Source: Methanosarcina sp. KYL-1 (GTDB taxonomy: Archaea; Halobacteriota; Methanosarcinia; Methanosarcinales; Methanosarcinaceae). Taken from it: a stretch of 64,000 bases of DNA. Of the stretch, positions 27,434 to 37,350 are shown piece by piece (positions within the stretch are counted from its first letter, which is position 1; each line of letters begins with the position of its first letter). The translations under genes were made by a program, and so were the position numbers. The DNA lies in NCBI RefSeq assembly GCF_024372725.1, contig NZ_VOUA01000005.1, positions 62,001 through 126,000 of the forward strand, written 5' to 3'. The notes under the pieces are model-generated. The model did not search any database, was not told the origin of the DNA, and worked only from the letters and a program-made list of their open reading frames with translations.

Positions 27434-28918
27434 TTAGTTGGAAATGCTTCTGGAGGCTTCGTTTGTGTTGCCGTATCGTCCAATATTGATCCGGTCTCCG
27501 TTTGATTCAGGTTCATTACGGTAATCTGACAGAGAATATCCGGCATCAATTAGTGGGCTTGTTTCATTATCAAATACCCACTCGTTCTCAAACCAGTGTC
27601 CTGAAGCACTCTTCAGGTGGTAATCGTTTTTCGAGGGGTCTACAAAGAGGGGGTCACTCAGAATATCATCTAACTGTGAGATTCCCGGGCCTACATATGA
27701 ACCGCCTGTATTGTTGTTGAAACAGTTGTTTTCGGATTTAATTGCGTATTTGCCCGAAGCCGTGTCCTGAACCCAGATCCCGGCCGCTGCATGGTCGTCC
27801 TGGTTAAGGATAATGTTATTTCTTACCGTTGCTGTAAAGGTTTCACTCATTTGATATTTGCTTGAGTATTTCCAGAACTTAATTCCAGCATGTCCGCCAT
27901 TATCAATTATGTTGTTCTCAATTCTGGTATTATCAAACTGACTAATTATGATACCCGCATTGCTGTATCCGGTATCTACCCAGTACTGGCCAACATTCTT
28001 GAATATATTGTGGTGAATGTATACATCTTGGCCACGCTTTACATTATCGTTATCGTAGCCAAACATCCAGATCCCAGCACCGTTCAGCGTGTGCAGGACA
28101 TTGTTATAAATCTCAATATCATCCATTGCATAGCTATTTGTTTTTTGTATTTCAATACCCGGACCTGTTGAAGACCCGCTGCTAAGCTTATATTCCGAAT
28201 GTATGAGATTGTCGTGAAGTTTTGCGTTGTTTGAATTTGTTAATCTTAGAGCACTATTTGTCCGCGTGAAAATATCGTTGTTAGCGGCTACAATGTTGTT
28301 CGAGTACATGCAGTACAGTGCATCATGGCCAAGCTGGTAAACGGTATTGTTAACGAAATTTACATTATCTACATTTTCCACCTTAAGGCCGTCACCGCAG
28401 CCGTGATGCAAATACATATTCTCTACTGTAATGTCGGAGGACTTGGTGAAATGCATTAAATTATAATATCCTCTTCCTAACCTGCTGCTTCCTAAGGACA
28501 TCTGTTTTTCACTGTTACCATCAATCTCAAAACCCCGGATGGTAATATTGTCATTTCCGGCCGAATCCCGGTTTTTAATCAGGGGAACCAACGTCTTCCA
28601 ACCTGCTTCATCGGCTAATTTAATACAGGCGTCCGAATCACCTTCAAGTATTGTGTTATCCCCGATGAGGAGGGTACTGTCTATTACGTATGTGAAAGGT
28701 CCTTTAAGGTAAACAGTTGTATATTGTGGGTTGTCTGCTACGAATTTAAGGGCTTCATTTATCTGCACATGGTCATCTTTTCCATCGCAGTTAAAGTCTC
28801 CACTGCCATCTCCGGCAACATAAACGGTTGGTGCCGTCGGCGCGGCTAAAGTAGTGGGAATGCCTGTTAGAAGGAGACTTGTTAGTAGAAATAGGGTTCC
28901 TAATTTTCGTTTTAACAT
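27434..28918 (-). CDS. Secreted right-handed beta-helix protein (disaggregatase-related), short form 1
   Basis: A 494-residue secreted protein with a signal peptide (Lys/Arg then LFLLTSLLLTGIPTTLA). It follows with VYVAGDGSGDFNCDGKDDH and a long right-handed parallel beta-helix with many NN turns (SNNIVAANNDIF, NTRIENNIIDNGGHAG), as in pectate-lyase-like enzymes. It matches the N-terminal part of the 1176-residue protein at 32187-35717 nearly along its length, but stops at EASRSISN without the C-terminal repeats. It may bind or cut the methanochondroitin-like cell envelope polysaccharide. Possibly a truncated copy, though the frame is intact. Confidence 0.85.
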   Translation of the reverse strand: MLKRKLGTLFLLTSLLLTGIPTTLAAPTAPTVYVAGDGSGDFNCDGKDDHVQINEALKFVADNPQYTTVYLKGPFTYVIDSTLLIGDNTILEGDSDACIKLADEAGWKTLVPLIKNRDSAGNDNITIRGFEIDGNSEKQMSLGSSRLGRGYYNLMHFTKSSDITVENMYLHHGCGDGLKVENVDNVNFVNNTVYQLGHDALYCMYSNNIVAANNDIFTRTNSALRLTNSNNAKLHDNLIHSEYKLSSGSSTGPGIEIQKTNSYAMDDIEIYNNVLHTLNGAGIWMFGYDNDNVKRGQDVYIHHNIFKNVGQYWVDTGYSNAGIIISQFDNTRIENNIIDNGGHAGIKFWKYSSKYQMSETFTATVRNNIILNQDDHAAAGIWVQDTASGKYAIKSENNCFNNNTGGSYVGPGISQLDDILSDPLFVDPSKNDYHLKSASGHWFENEWVFDNETSPLIDAGYSLSDYRNEPESNGDRINIGRYGNTNEASRSISN

Positions 28919-29392
28919 TTAATCACCTTTATTTGGGTTGGATCATATAGGGTTTTTTTGGGATATTCATTTATTGAATTTTATATTATATCTTTATTAT
29001 ATTGTCTGTAACATTGAATACTTCTGCAAGGTTTGATTCTAATCTTTTTCAGATCTTTTTTCGGTTTCTTTTGGGTTCTTACCCGCTGCTTGAAGAAAGT
29101 ATCCACTCTTCAGCTCTAACTTTCTAAACCGTATTTTATCTGATGAGGGCTGAATATAAAGCCTCAGCCTATTAATTTTAAATGAAAATTCGTTATATTT
29201 AACAGGATTTCTTTATTTCCCTTTTTCTGGGTTATACCTCCTGTTTGGCTGGATTGTTCCCTTCAATCGATCAACTCTGTAAATTCATCTGTATTCAGTC
29301 TTTGGTTATATTTCTCGAGTTGACTTCGCTCTTTTATTCCAGCATATTATAAAATATTTTTGGTATAACTCTCAGATTTTTAATCTGTTTGC
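28919..29392. repeat. Duplicated 5' flank of beta-helix genes (copy 1)
   Basis: About 470 bases upstream of the 27434-28918 gene are closely similar to 35718-36185, upstream of the large disaggregatase-like gene. The similarity covers ribosome binding site, promoter and beyond, so gene and regulatory region were duplicated together. It includes the shared attaattttaaatgaaaatt tract and T-rich segments. Confidence 0.85.
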
Positions 29393-30151
29393 TACTGTGC
29401 CTTAATTTTGCAGGTTAAAGTCACATATTTCCGGTATCTGCAAGCAAAACATAATCAAACAGAATGATCAATATGTATCTACGGAGGTCGTTTTTTCATG
29501 CCCTCATTATCTTCTCCAAATATGAAATTGATTAATATATTTTTTGACAAGATAGATATTTTTTTAAATAAAAATTAAAATAGATAATAGTACATTTGTT
29601 TCAAGGTACGCTGATGGTAAAAAATAGGTAACGTATCTGGGTATATGGTGTTTCTCGCTGAAAGTTGCTAGAATTCCTTCTATAACTGACAAGTTGTTTT
29701 CCGGATTGCAAACCTGTATGACCTGATTTTGCAGAAAGCTACTTCTCAGTATACTAAGGATCATCAACCATTTCAAGAGCAGTCCCTGAACGGCCTTCTT
29801 ATCTTCAGGTTTTCTTTCTGCTCTTTTTGCGGCGACTCCGGGTTTTAGGTTTTTAACACAAAAAAGTCCGTAGAAGGAGGTTTACTTCTTTTCCACTGTT
29901 TTGGTTTGAAGCGAGTTTCTAAGGCTGCAATCTTTCATCAAGCTTTAACTTGAGATTTTGAAGTTTCCTTCTCCTTCTGTTTTGATGCCAATTTTCAGCA
30001 TCAGTATGTATTTGCTTCGACAACTGTTACTATCAGCGTCACATTATCTGCACCCACAGGGTCTTGTGTACGCTGGATTACTGCTCCACCGCTGCCACGC
30101 AGGTATCTTTAAAAGATCACCGTCTTGTCTGAGCCTTCGGAAGACTGCAGG
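29393..30151. other. Intergenic region, no confident gene
   Basis: About 760 AT-rich bases. A weak minus-strand frame (29564-29776) lacks a ribosome binding site and recognisable domains. The stretch 29965-30151 partly resembles 27300-27433 downstream of the related gene, consistent with shared 3' flanks of the duplicated genes. Confidence 0.45.
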
Positions 30152-31657
30152 TTAATTGGAAATGCTTCTGGAGGCTTCGTTTGTGTTGCCGTATCGTCCA
30201 ATATTGACCCGGTCCCCGTTTGATTCAGGTTCATTCCGGTAATCTGATATTGAATGTCCGGAATCAATCAATGAACTTGTTTCATCATCAAATACCCATC
30301 CGTTTTCAGACCAGCGTCCTGCAACGCTCTTCAAGTGGTAATCGTTTTTTGAGGGGTCCGCAAAGAGAGGGTCGGCCTGAATATCATTAGATTGGGTGAT
30401 GCCTGGACCTGCATATGAACCACCTCTGTTGTTGTAAAAGCAATTATTCTCAGATACAATTTTGTATTTATTTGCTGTGTCATCCTGAACCCATATTCCT
30501 GCCGCAGTATGGTCATCGTGATTGAGGATAATGTTATTTCTTAAAGTTGCTGTAAAAGTTCCACTCATTTGATATTGGCTCGAGTATTTCCAGAATTTGA
30601 TCCCGGCATGTCCACCATCATCAATCACGTTATTCTCAATCCTGGTGTTATCAAACTGACTTATTACAATGGCCGCATTACTGTATCCCGTATCTTTCCA
30701 ATATTGTCCAACATCACGGAATATATTATTATGTATGTACACATCACTGCCACGTATTCTCTTATCATGGCCATACATAAAAATGCCAGCGCCGTTAAGC
30801 GTATGTATCTCATTATTAAAAATCTCTATATCATCCATTAAGTAGTTATTTGTCTTTTGTAATTGAATGCCGGGGCCTGTTGAATACCCACTAAATTCTG
30901 AATGTATGATATTGTTGTAAAATTTTGCATGGTTTGAATTTGATAATCTAAGAGCACTGTTTGTTCTCGTGAAAATATCATTGTTAGCGGCTATAATATT
31001 GTTCGAATAAAGACAATAAACTACGTCATGCCCAAGTTTATATACAATATTGTTCTCGAAAATGACATTGTCTGAATACTCTACTTTCAATCCATCATTG
31101 CAACCATGATGCAGATACATATTCTGCACTTTGATGTTAGTGGACTTGCTAAAATACATCATTGTATAATATGAATTTCCCAACCTTCTACTTCCTAATG
31201 ACATCTGTTCTTCGCTGTTACCATCAATCTCAAAACCTTGAATCGTAATATTTTTGTTTCCAGATGAATCCCGGTTTTTAATCAGGGGAATCGCTTTTGC
31301 CCAACCTGCCGAATTGGGTATCGTAATACATGCATCTGAATCGCCCTCAAGTATTGTGTCATCACCGATAAGAAGGGTGTCGTTTATTACGTATTTGAAG
31401 GGCCCCTTAAGGTATACGGTTGTGAATTCAGGGTTTTCTTCTACAAAATTAAGAGCTTCATTTATTTGCAAATGGTCATCAGTGCCGTCACAATTATAAT
31501 CTCCGCTGCCATCTCCAGCAACATATACTGTTAGCTCCTTTGTAGTTGGGTTATTAAAGATTGTAGTTGGGTTAAAGATAATACTGGCAGAGATTGCTAT
31601 CAAAAGAATAAAAATTACAATATATCTCTTTATTTTTGAATCCCAACTAATACCCAT
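30152..31657 (-). CDS. Secreted right-handed beta-helix protein (disaggregatase-related), short form 2
   Basis: About 501 residues. An N-terminal membrane anchor or signal (YIVIFILLIAISASIIF) replaces the signal peptide of the other paralogues. The rest is the same beta-helix core: VYVAGDGSGDYNCDG, NTRIENNVIDDGGHAG, ending EASRSISN. It is more diverged than the other two copies and has its own leader. ATG 31657 is chosen because AGAGGG lies seven bases upstream; the frame opens at 31690. Likely exported and held at the membrane, acting on envelope polysaccharide. Confidence 0.83.
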   Translation of the reverse strand: MGISWDSKIKRYIVIFILLIAISASIIFNPTTIFNNPTTKELTVYVAGDGSGDYNCDGTDDHLQINEALNFVEENPEFTTVYLKGPFKYVINDTLLIGDDTILEGDSDACITIPNSAGWAKAIPLIKNRDSSGNKNITIQGFEIDGNSEEQMSLGSRRLGNSYYTMMYFSKSTNIKVQNMYLHHGCNDGLKVEYSDNVIFENNIVYKLGHDVVYCLYSNNIIAANNDIFTRTNSALRLSNSNHAKFYNNIIHSEFSGYSTGPGIQLQKTNNYLMDDIEIFNNEIHTLNGAGIFMYGHDKRIRGSDVYIHNNIFRDVGQYWKDTGYSNAAIVISQFDNTRIENNVIDDGGHAGIKFWKYSSQYQMSGTFTATLRNNIILNHDDHTAAGIWVQDDTANKYKIVSENNCFYNNRGGSYAGPGITQSNDIQADPLFADPSKNDYHLKSVAGRWSENGWVFDDETSSLIDSGHSISDYRNEPESNGDRVNIGRYGNTNEASRSISN

Positions 31658-32186
31658 AAGTTTTCCCTCTTGTATTTTCCAACATCTCAAAGTAAAGCTA
31701 TTATGATATGTTTTTTAGTTCAAAAAAGGTTATCTGTTGGTTGGGAAGCTTATGCTTTTCCGGTTTTGTAGAAAACCTATCTAAATCAACTGCAAGAGGC
31801 CGAAAATTAGTACGTAATAGAATATCAGGCCATTCAGTTCAAATTAATTCAGATTCTTTATTCCAGAGTATTTTCAGGAGGATTTATTCCAGAGGATTTC
31901 TACAGAGCCACTTTTCAATGATTCAATTTCTTTTTCAAGTGACATTGCCGCAAAAATTCCAGTTGGCCGATAACTATTCGGTGTAATATGTGATAAATGG
32001 AAGAAGTTAGGGTGTCTCAAAAAAGCCATCTTGATAAATATTGTTTTTGAAGAAAATTCCTGCAAAATAGTCCAACAATAAAAATCTGCTGAGGAAAAAT
32101 TAACTCTAAAAATTAGCAGCACAGGAAGGATTTCTCCATCTGTGCGGTTTTTTTTCGGTTTATTAATGTCTGATACTGCGAAAATT
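31658..32186. other. Intergenic region, no recognised gene
   Basis: About 500 AT-rich bases between two beta-helix genes. It shares a segment like caaaaaagccatcttgataa (32020s) with 15170-15190, hinting at a dispersed short repeat. I see no coding or RNA gene. Confidence 0.4.
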
Positions 32187-35100
32187 TTATGCTTTTTCCA
32201 ATATTAACTTTGGCCTCTGGTTTTCATCTTCATAGTCGCTGCTGTAGAATGCCACGTAGTTTTTGCTTTCTATGCGGGCTTTAATCAGGAACCCGGTGTT
32301 TTCGTACTTCCCGCTTACGTACTCATTCACAAGGTCGGTGACGTCCAGTTCATGGTAACTGTTGTCAGGGGCCTCGCTTCCATTGAGGGTAAGGGTTGCG
32401 TAGGGGGTGCTGCCCTGAGCTACGTTGTTCTTATCAAACCAGTCTCCACCTGCATGGTCCCACGGGTTGTTAAGGTCCCAGTTGTTCCAGGTCACGTAAT
32501 CCGGGTTCCAGACTTTCGGCCGGTAGATTTCGACAATTGTGTCCTCTGGCCTTTCAATTCCGGCAGGGTAGTACCAGAAGAGAGAAAGGGTAGCTTTTTC
32601 GAGAGTTTTCTCACTGTCGTATTCGCTTAAGTCGAATAAGAGCAGGTCTCTGTAGGCACCAACTCCGTCCCTTCCTCCGAGGTCTATATACCTCACGTCC
32701 TTGAAGGCCGTATTAGGGGACCCTTCACGAAGGCGGCTGTCCAGAAGATCACTAAGGACAACAGGTTCCGAAACTGGTTTCTGTGTTATGTTGAGTTTCG
32801 GTGTGCATCCTTCGATTCCGCAATCGCTGCTGTAGAAGGCTATGTAGTTTCCGCTTTCATTGCGGGCTTTAATCAGGAATCCGGTGTTTTCGTACTTCCC
32901 ACTTACGTATTCTTTCATAAGGTCGGTGACATCAAGCTCATAGTAACCATTGCCAGGTACGTCACTTCCCTTGAGGGTCAGTGTTGCGTAAGGAGCACTT
33001 CCCTGGGAGACACCGTCCTTATCGAACCAGTCTCCTCCGGCATTTTCCCACGGCTTATTAAGGTCCCGGTTGTTCCAGGTCACAGAATCGGGGTTCCAGG
33101 TTTCAGGCCTGTAGATTTCTACAATGGTATCTTCTGGCCTTTCTGTCCCGGCAGGGTAGTACCAGAAAAGGGAAAGGTTAGCCTTTTCGATAGTCTCCGC
33201 ACTGTCGTATTCACTTAAGTTGAACAGGAGCAGGCCTCTGTATGCACCGACTTTGTCTCTTCCTCCGAGATCTATATAGCGCAAGTCCTTGAAGACTGTA
33301 TCAGGTGAAGCTTCACGGAGGCGGTTATCCTGAAGGTCACTGAGGGTGACAGGTTCAGTTATTTTTTTCTGTGTTATGTCAAGTTTCGGTTTGCATCCTT
33401 CGATTTCGTAGTCGCTGCTGTAGAAAGCTATATAGTTTCCGCTTTCACTGCGGTCTTTTATCAGGAATCCGGCGTTCTCGTACTCTCCGCTAACATATTC
33501 TTTCACAAGGTCGGTTACATCCAGCTCGTGGTAACCATCGTCAGCGAAGTCACTTCCATTAAAGGTAATTGTTGCATAGGGGGTGCTGCCCTGGGAGATG
33601 TTGTTCTTATCATACCAGTCTCCTCCTGCATTGTCCCACGGGTTGTTAAGGTCCCGGTTGTTCCAGCTCACGTAGTTCGGGTTCCACTCCTCAGGCCTGT
33701 AAATTTCCACTATGGTGTCCTCCGGCCTCACATTACTTTTCGGATAATACCAGAAGAGTGAAAGAGTTGCTTTGTCTATTGTCTCCGCATCGCTGTATGC
33801 ACTCAGGTCAAACCATAAGACATCTCTGTACCTTCCCTTCCCGCTTATTTCTCCAATATCGATGTAGTTGTTGTCTCCTATTACTGCATCAGGTGAAGCT
33901 TCACGGAGGCGGTTGTCATATATCTCTTCATTGGGGACAGGGTTTTCTCCACTTACTACGACGGTAATGGTGGCTTCCTTTGAGTCGGAAAGTTTTCCGT
34001 CGCTTGTAGTGAATGTCACTTTGTATGTTCCTGCTTGGCCCTCTGTCGGAGTCCAGGTGAAAGAACCTGATTCACTGTTAAGGTTTGCACCCACAGGGAG
34101 GTTTGAAGCTGAATATGTAAGGCTGTCTCCATCCGCATCCGTAGCTTTCACTGTGAAAGTCAGGGTGCTGCCTTCTTCAACTGTTTGACTGGTAATTGAG
34201 TCCATTACCGGAGCATTGTTGGCCGGAATCGTGCCGCTTGATCCGGATAATGATGCATATTTTGTGTTTCCGTATCTTCCGATGTTGATTCTGTTTCCGT
34301 TGTCTTCAGGTTCATTGGAATAATCTGAAGAGGTATATCCTCCATCGATGCAGGGGGAACTTACTGTATCTGCTGCCCATGTTTTTCCATCCCAGTGTCC
34401 GCTTTTGGACTTCAGATGGTAGTCGTTTTTCGAGGGGTTTACAAAGAGAGGGTCAGTCAGAATATCATTTGATCGGGTAATGCCCGGACCTAAGTACGAG
34501 CCGCCTGCATTGTTATAGAAACAGTTGTTTTCGGATTTAATTGCGTATTTGCCCGAAGCCGTGTCCTGGACCCATATCCCGGCTGCTTCATGGTCATCGT
34601 GGTTGAGAACAACGTTATTCCTTACAGTTGCTGTAAAGGTTCCGCTCATCTGATATTGGCTTGAATATTTCCAGAATTTTATTCCGGCATGCCCGCCGTT
34701 ATCAAATACGTTGTTTTCAATTCTGGTATTATCAAACTGGCTGATTATGATGCCCGCATTGCTGTATCCGGTATCTACCCAGTACTGGCCAACATTCTTA
34801 AATATATTATGGTGGATGTACACATCACTGCCACGCTTAACGTTATCGTTGTCGTAACCAAACATCCAGATCCCGGCACCGTTCAGCGTGTGGAGAACAT
34901 TGTCAAAAACCTCAATATCTCCCATTGTATAGCCATTTGTTTTTTGTATTTCAATGCCAGGGCCTGTTGAAGACCCGCTGCTAAGCTTATATTCCGAATG
35001 TATGAGATTGTCGTGAAGTTTTGCGTTGTTTGAATTTGTCAATCTCAGTGCACTGTTTGTCCGCGTAAAAATATCGTTGTTAGCGGCTACAATGTTTTTT

Positions 35101-35717
35101 GAATAAATGCAGTACAGTGCATCATGACCAAGCTGGTAAACGGTATTGTCAATGAAATTTACATTATCTACATTTTCCACTTTAAGACCGTCACCACAGC
35201 CGTGATGCAAATACATGTTCTCTACTGTAATGTCGGAGGACTTGGTGAAATGCATTAAATTATAATATCCTCTTCCTAACCTGCTACTTCCTAAGGACAT
35301 CTGTTTTTCGCTGTTACCATTAATCTCAAAACCCCGGATGGTAATATGGTCATTTCCGGCCGAATCCCGGTTTTTAATCAGGGGAACCAACGTCGCCCAA
35401 CCTGCTTCATCGGCTAATTTAATGCAAGCGTCCGAATCACCTTCGAGTATTGTATTATCTCCGATGAGAAGGGTACTGTCTATAACGTATGTGAAGGGGC
35501 CTTTAAGGTAAACAGTTGTAAATTGTGGGTTGTCTGCTACGAATTTAAGGGCTGCATTTATCTGCACATGGTCATCTTTTCCATCACAGTTAAAGTCTCC
35601 ACTGCCATCTCCGGCAACATAAACGATTGGTGCCGCCGGCGCGGCTAAAGTAGTGGGAATACCTGTTAGGAGGAGACTTGTTAGTAGAAATAGGGCTCCT
35701 AATTTTCGTTTTAACAT
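32187..35717 (-). CDS. Disaggregatase-like secreted protein: beta-helix, cadherin-like domain and three DNRLRE repeats
   Basis: A 1176-residue secreted protein. In order: signal peptide (about 1-25); right-handed beta-helix (about 30-485); an Ig/cadherin-like He_PIG-type domain (about 500-600, ITSQTVEEGSTLTFTV, ATDADGDSLTYS); then three repeats of about 190 residues, each starting (D)NRLRE(A/G)SP. The last are the disaggregatase-related repeats known from Methanosarcina. Disaggregatase breaks down the methanochondroitin matrix and frees single cells from aggregates. A surface polysaccharide lyase or binding role is therefore likely, with the repeats as carbohydrate-binding modules. No C-terminal anchor is visible. 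Confidence 0.88.
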   Translation of the reverse strand: MLKRKLGALFLLTSLLLTGIPTTLAAPAAPIVYVAGDGSGDFNCDGKDDHVQINAALKFVADNPQFTTVYLKGPFTYVIDSTLLIGDNTILEGDSDACIKLADEAGWATLVPLIKNRDSAGNDHITIRGFEINGNSEKQMSLGSSRLGRGYYNLMHFTKSSDITVENMYLHHGCGDGLKVENVDNVNFIDNTVYQLGHDALYCIYSKNIVAANNDIFTRTNSALRLTNSNNAKLHDNLIHSEYKLSSGSSTGPGIEIQKTNGYTMGDIEVFDNVLHTLNGAGIWMFGYDNDNVKRGSDVYIHHNIFKNVGQYWVDTGYSNAGIIISQFDNTRIENNVFDNGGHAGIKFWKYSSQYQMSGTFTATVRNNVVLNHDDHEAAGIWVQDTASGKYAIKSENNCFYNNAGGSYLGPGITRSNDILTDPLFVNPSKNDYHLKSKSGHWDGKTWAADTVSSPCIDGGYTSSDYSNEPEDNGNRINIGRYGNTKYASLSGSSGTIPANNAPVMDSITSQTVEEGSTLTFTVKATDADGDSLTYSASNLPVGANLNSESGSFTWTPTEGQAGTYKVTFTTSDGKLSDSKEATITVVVSGENPVPNEEIYDNRLREASPDAVIGDNNYIDIGEISGKGRYRDVLWFDLSAYSDAETIDKATLSLFWYYPKSNVRPEDTIVEIYRPEEWNPNYVSWNNRDLNNPWDNAGGDWYDKNNISQGSTPYATITFNGSDFADDGYHELDVTDLVKEYVSGEYENAGFLIKDRSESGNYIAFYSSDYEIEGCKPKLDITQKKITEPVTLSDLQDNRLREASPDTVFKDLRYIDLGGRDKVGAYRGLLLFNLSEYDSAETIEKANLSLFWYYPAGTERPEDTIVEIYRPETWNPDSVTWNNRDLNKPWENAGGDWFDKDGVSQGSAPYATLTLKGSDVPGNGYYELDVTDLMKEYVSGKYENTGFLIKARNESGNYIAFYSSDCGIEGCTPKLNITQKPVSEPVVLSDLLDSRLREGSPNTAFKDVRYIDLGGRDGVGAYRDLLLFDLSEYDSEKTLEKATLSLFWYYPAGIERPEDTIVEIYRPKVWNPDYVTWNNWDLNNPWDHAGGDWFDKNNVAQGSTPYATLTLNGSEAPDNSYHELDVTDLVNEYVSGKYENTGFLIKARIESKNYVAFYSSDYEDENQRPKLILEKA

Positions 35718-36185
35718 TTAATCACCTTTATTTGGGTTGGATCATATAGGGTTTTTTTGTAATATTTATGTGTTGAATTTTATATTGTATCTCTATAATA
35801 TTGTCTGTAACATTGAATACTTCTGCAAGGTTTGATCCTAATCTTTTTCAGATCTTCTTTCGGTTTCTTTTGGGTTCGCACCCGCTGCTTGAAGAAAGTC
35901 TCCACTCTTCAGCTCTAACTTCCTAAACCGTACTTTTTCTGATAAGGGCTGAATATAAAGCCTCAGCCTATTAATTTTAAATGAAAATTCGTTACATTTA
36001 ACAGGATTTCTTTATTTCCCTTTTTCTGGGTTATACCTCCTGTTTGGTTGGATGTTCCCTTTAAAAGATCAACTCTGTAAATTTGTCCATATTCAGTTTT
36101 TAGTTAAATTTTCCGAGTTGACTTCATTCTTTTATTTCAGCATAGTATAAAATATTTATGGTATATTTTTGAAATTTTTAATAAT
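35718..36185. repeat. Duplicated 5' flank of beta-helix genes (copy 2)
   Basis: This stretch upstream of the large disaggregatase-like gene is the counterpart of 28919-29392. Similarity falls away after a run like tttttgaaatttttaat. It includes the translation leader and probably the promoter. Confidence 0.85.
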
Positions 36186-37350
36186 CTATTATATTATTTT
36201 TGACTGTTTAAGGGTGTGGTCTCCTCATCCCGTAATGGGTACTTTTTACACAAATTAAGTTGCCATAATTTTTTGAATCAAATGAGTTACATTGATTCAG
36301 ATATGGTCAAACGGATTGAAGGCGACTTTGCTGATTTCAAAAATGAATTTTTTAGGGCTTGTGGAAGCATACCTTGCTGATTTGCTTTTTGAGGTCTAAA
36401 TCTTTATATTTTGCATTTGTGCAAATATTTTAAAAGTAGTGGCATTTATGGTTGCAGAACAAAACATCAGTTCTGGTGACAATATTTTACAATAGCCCCC
36501 TCTTTCTCTTGCTATTCATAGAAGGCTTTTGATTCTTTTTTTCATTAATCCTGTTATATATGGTCACATCATCTAATATTAAAGTTAAAAAACCGTATTT
36601 TAAGGCCCATGTCCTTGTGTATATATGGCAGTCCTCCATATAGTGTGCTTTCTTCGTAATTTGAAAATATGTTTTATTATGGATCTAACAGATCTGAGTT
36701 CTTTCCATTTAGTGATCAGTTATTTGAATTTTTCAAAGGTTGATAGAATCTATGGACCGAAAAGGTTTCCAGTCAATTATGGATTCAATTTTGGAGTGCT
36801 TATCTCAATTGATTGAATGCGTTTGTATTCCTCTTTGAGAACAAAATCAGTAAGGTTTTCACAAATTAAAATTAATTTTGTGAGATCTAAATCCCTACTG
36901 TGCACGCGCATAAGGAGTTTATCGAAAGTCTCTAAACCCCAAAAGAACATTTTTGAAGCAGTAAATCAAAAATAATTGATCTATTGGGAGGTCTGCATCG
37001 AAGATTTGATCGCAGTAGAGGAAAATCAAAAATCAGGGGCAGTATAAAGTGAGGTTGCAGATATAATTCGGAAATATTCAGGAGCATCATGAAATATAAA
37101 ATATGAAATAATTGAAAATCCGGAAGATAAGAAAAAGTCTCATATGAGTTCTGGATAGATGAGGATGATGCTAATAATTTTAAATATTCTAACAGGACTT
37201 TATCTCGCCTTACTTATATAAATTTTTTATATAAATGTATTTTTCTTAGCAAACCGTGCAACTATTTGTCGAAAAGGAACATATTCTTTGAATAAAATAT
37301 ATTCAACGGTGTCCGCTTTAGTGGATTTCAGATTTTAATCCTTTCGTCAC
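36186..37350. other. 1.2-kb AT-rich intergenic region
   Basis: No reliable gene. It contains stop-rich plus- and minus-strand fragments and a few coding-like shreds near 36980-37170. It separates the disaggregatase genes from the surface-glycan operon and may hold old insertion-sequence debris. Confidence 0.4.

Noticed and set aside
29564-29776. Minus-strand 70-residue frame
   Set aside because: No ribosome binding site, no recognised domain, AT-rich composition like random intergenic DNA.
36186-37350. Possible insertion sequence
   Set aside because: Only short coding-like fragments without inverted ends or a transposase motif; left as unexplained intergenic DNA.
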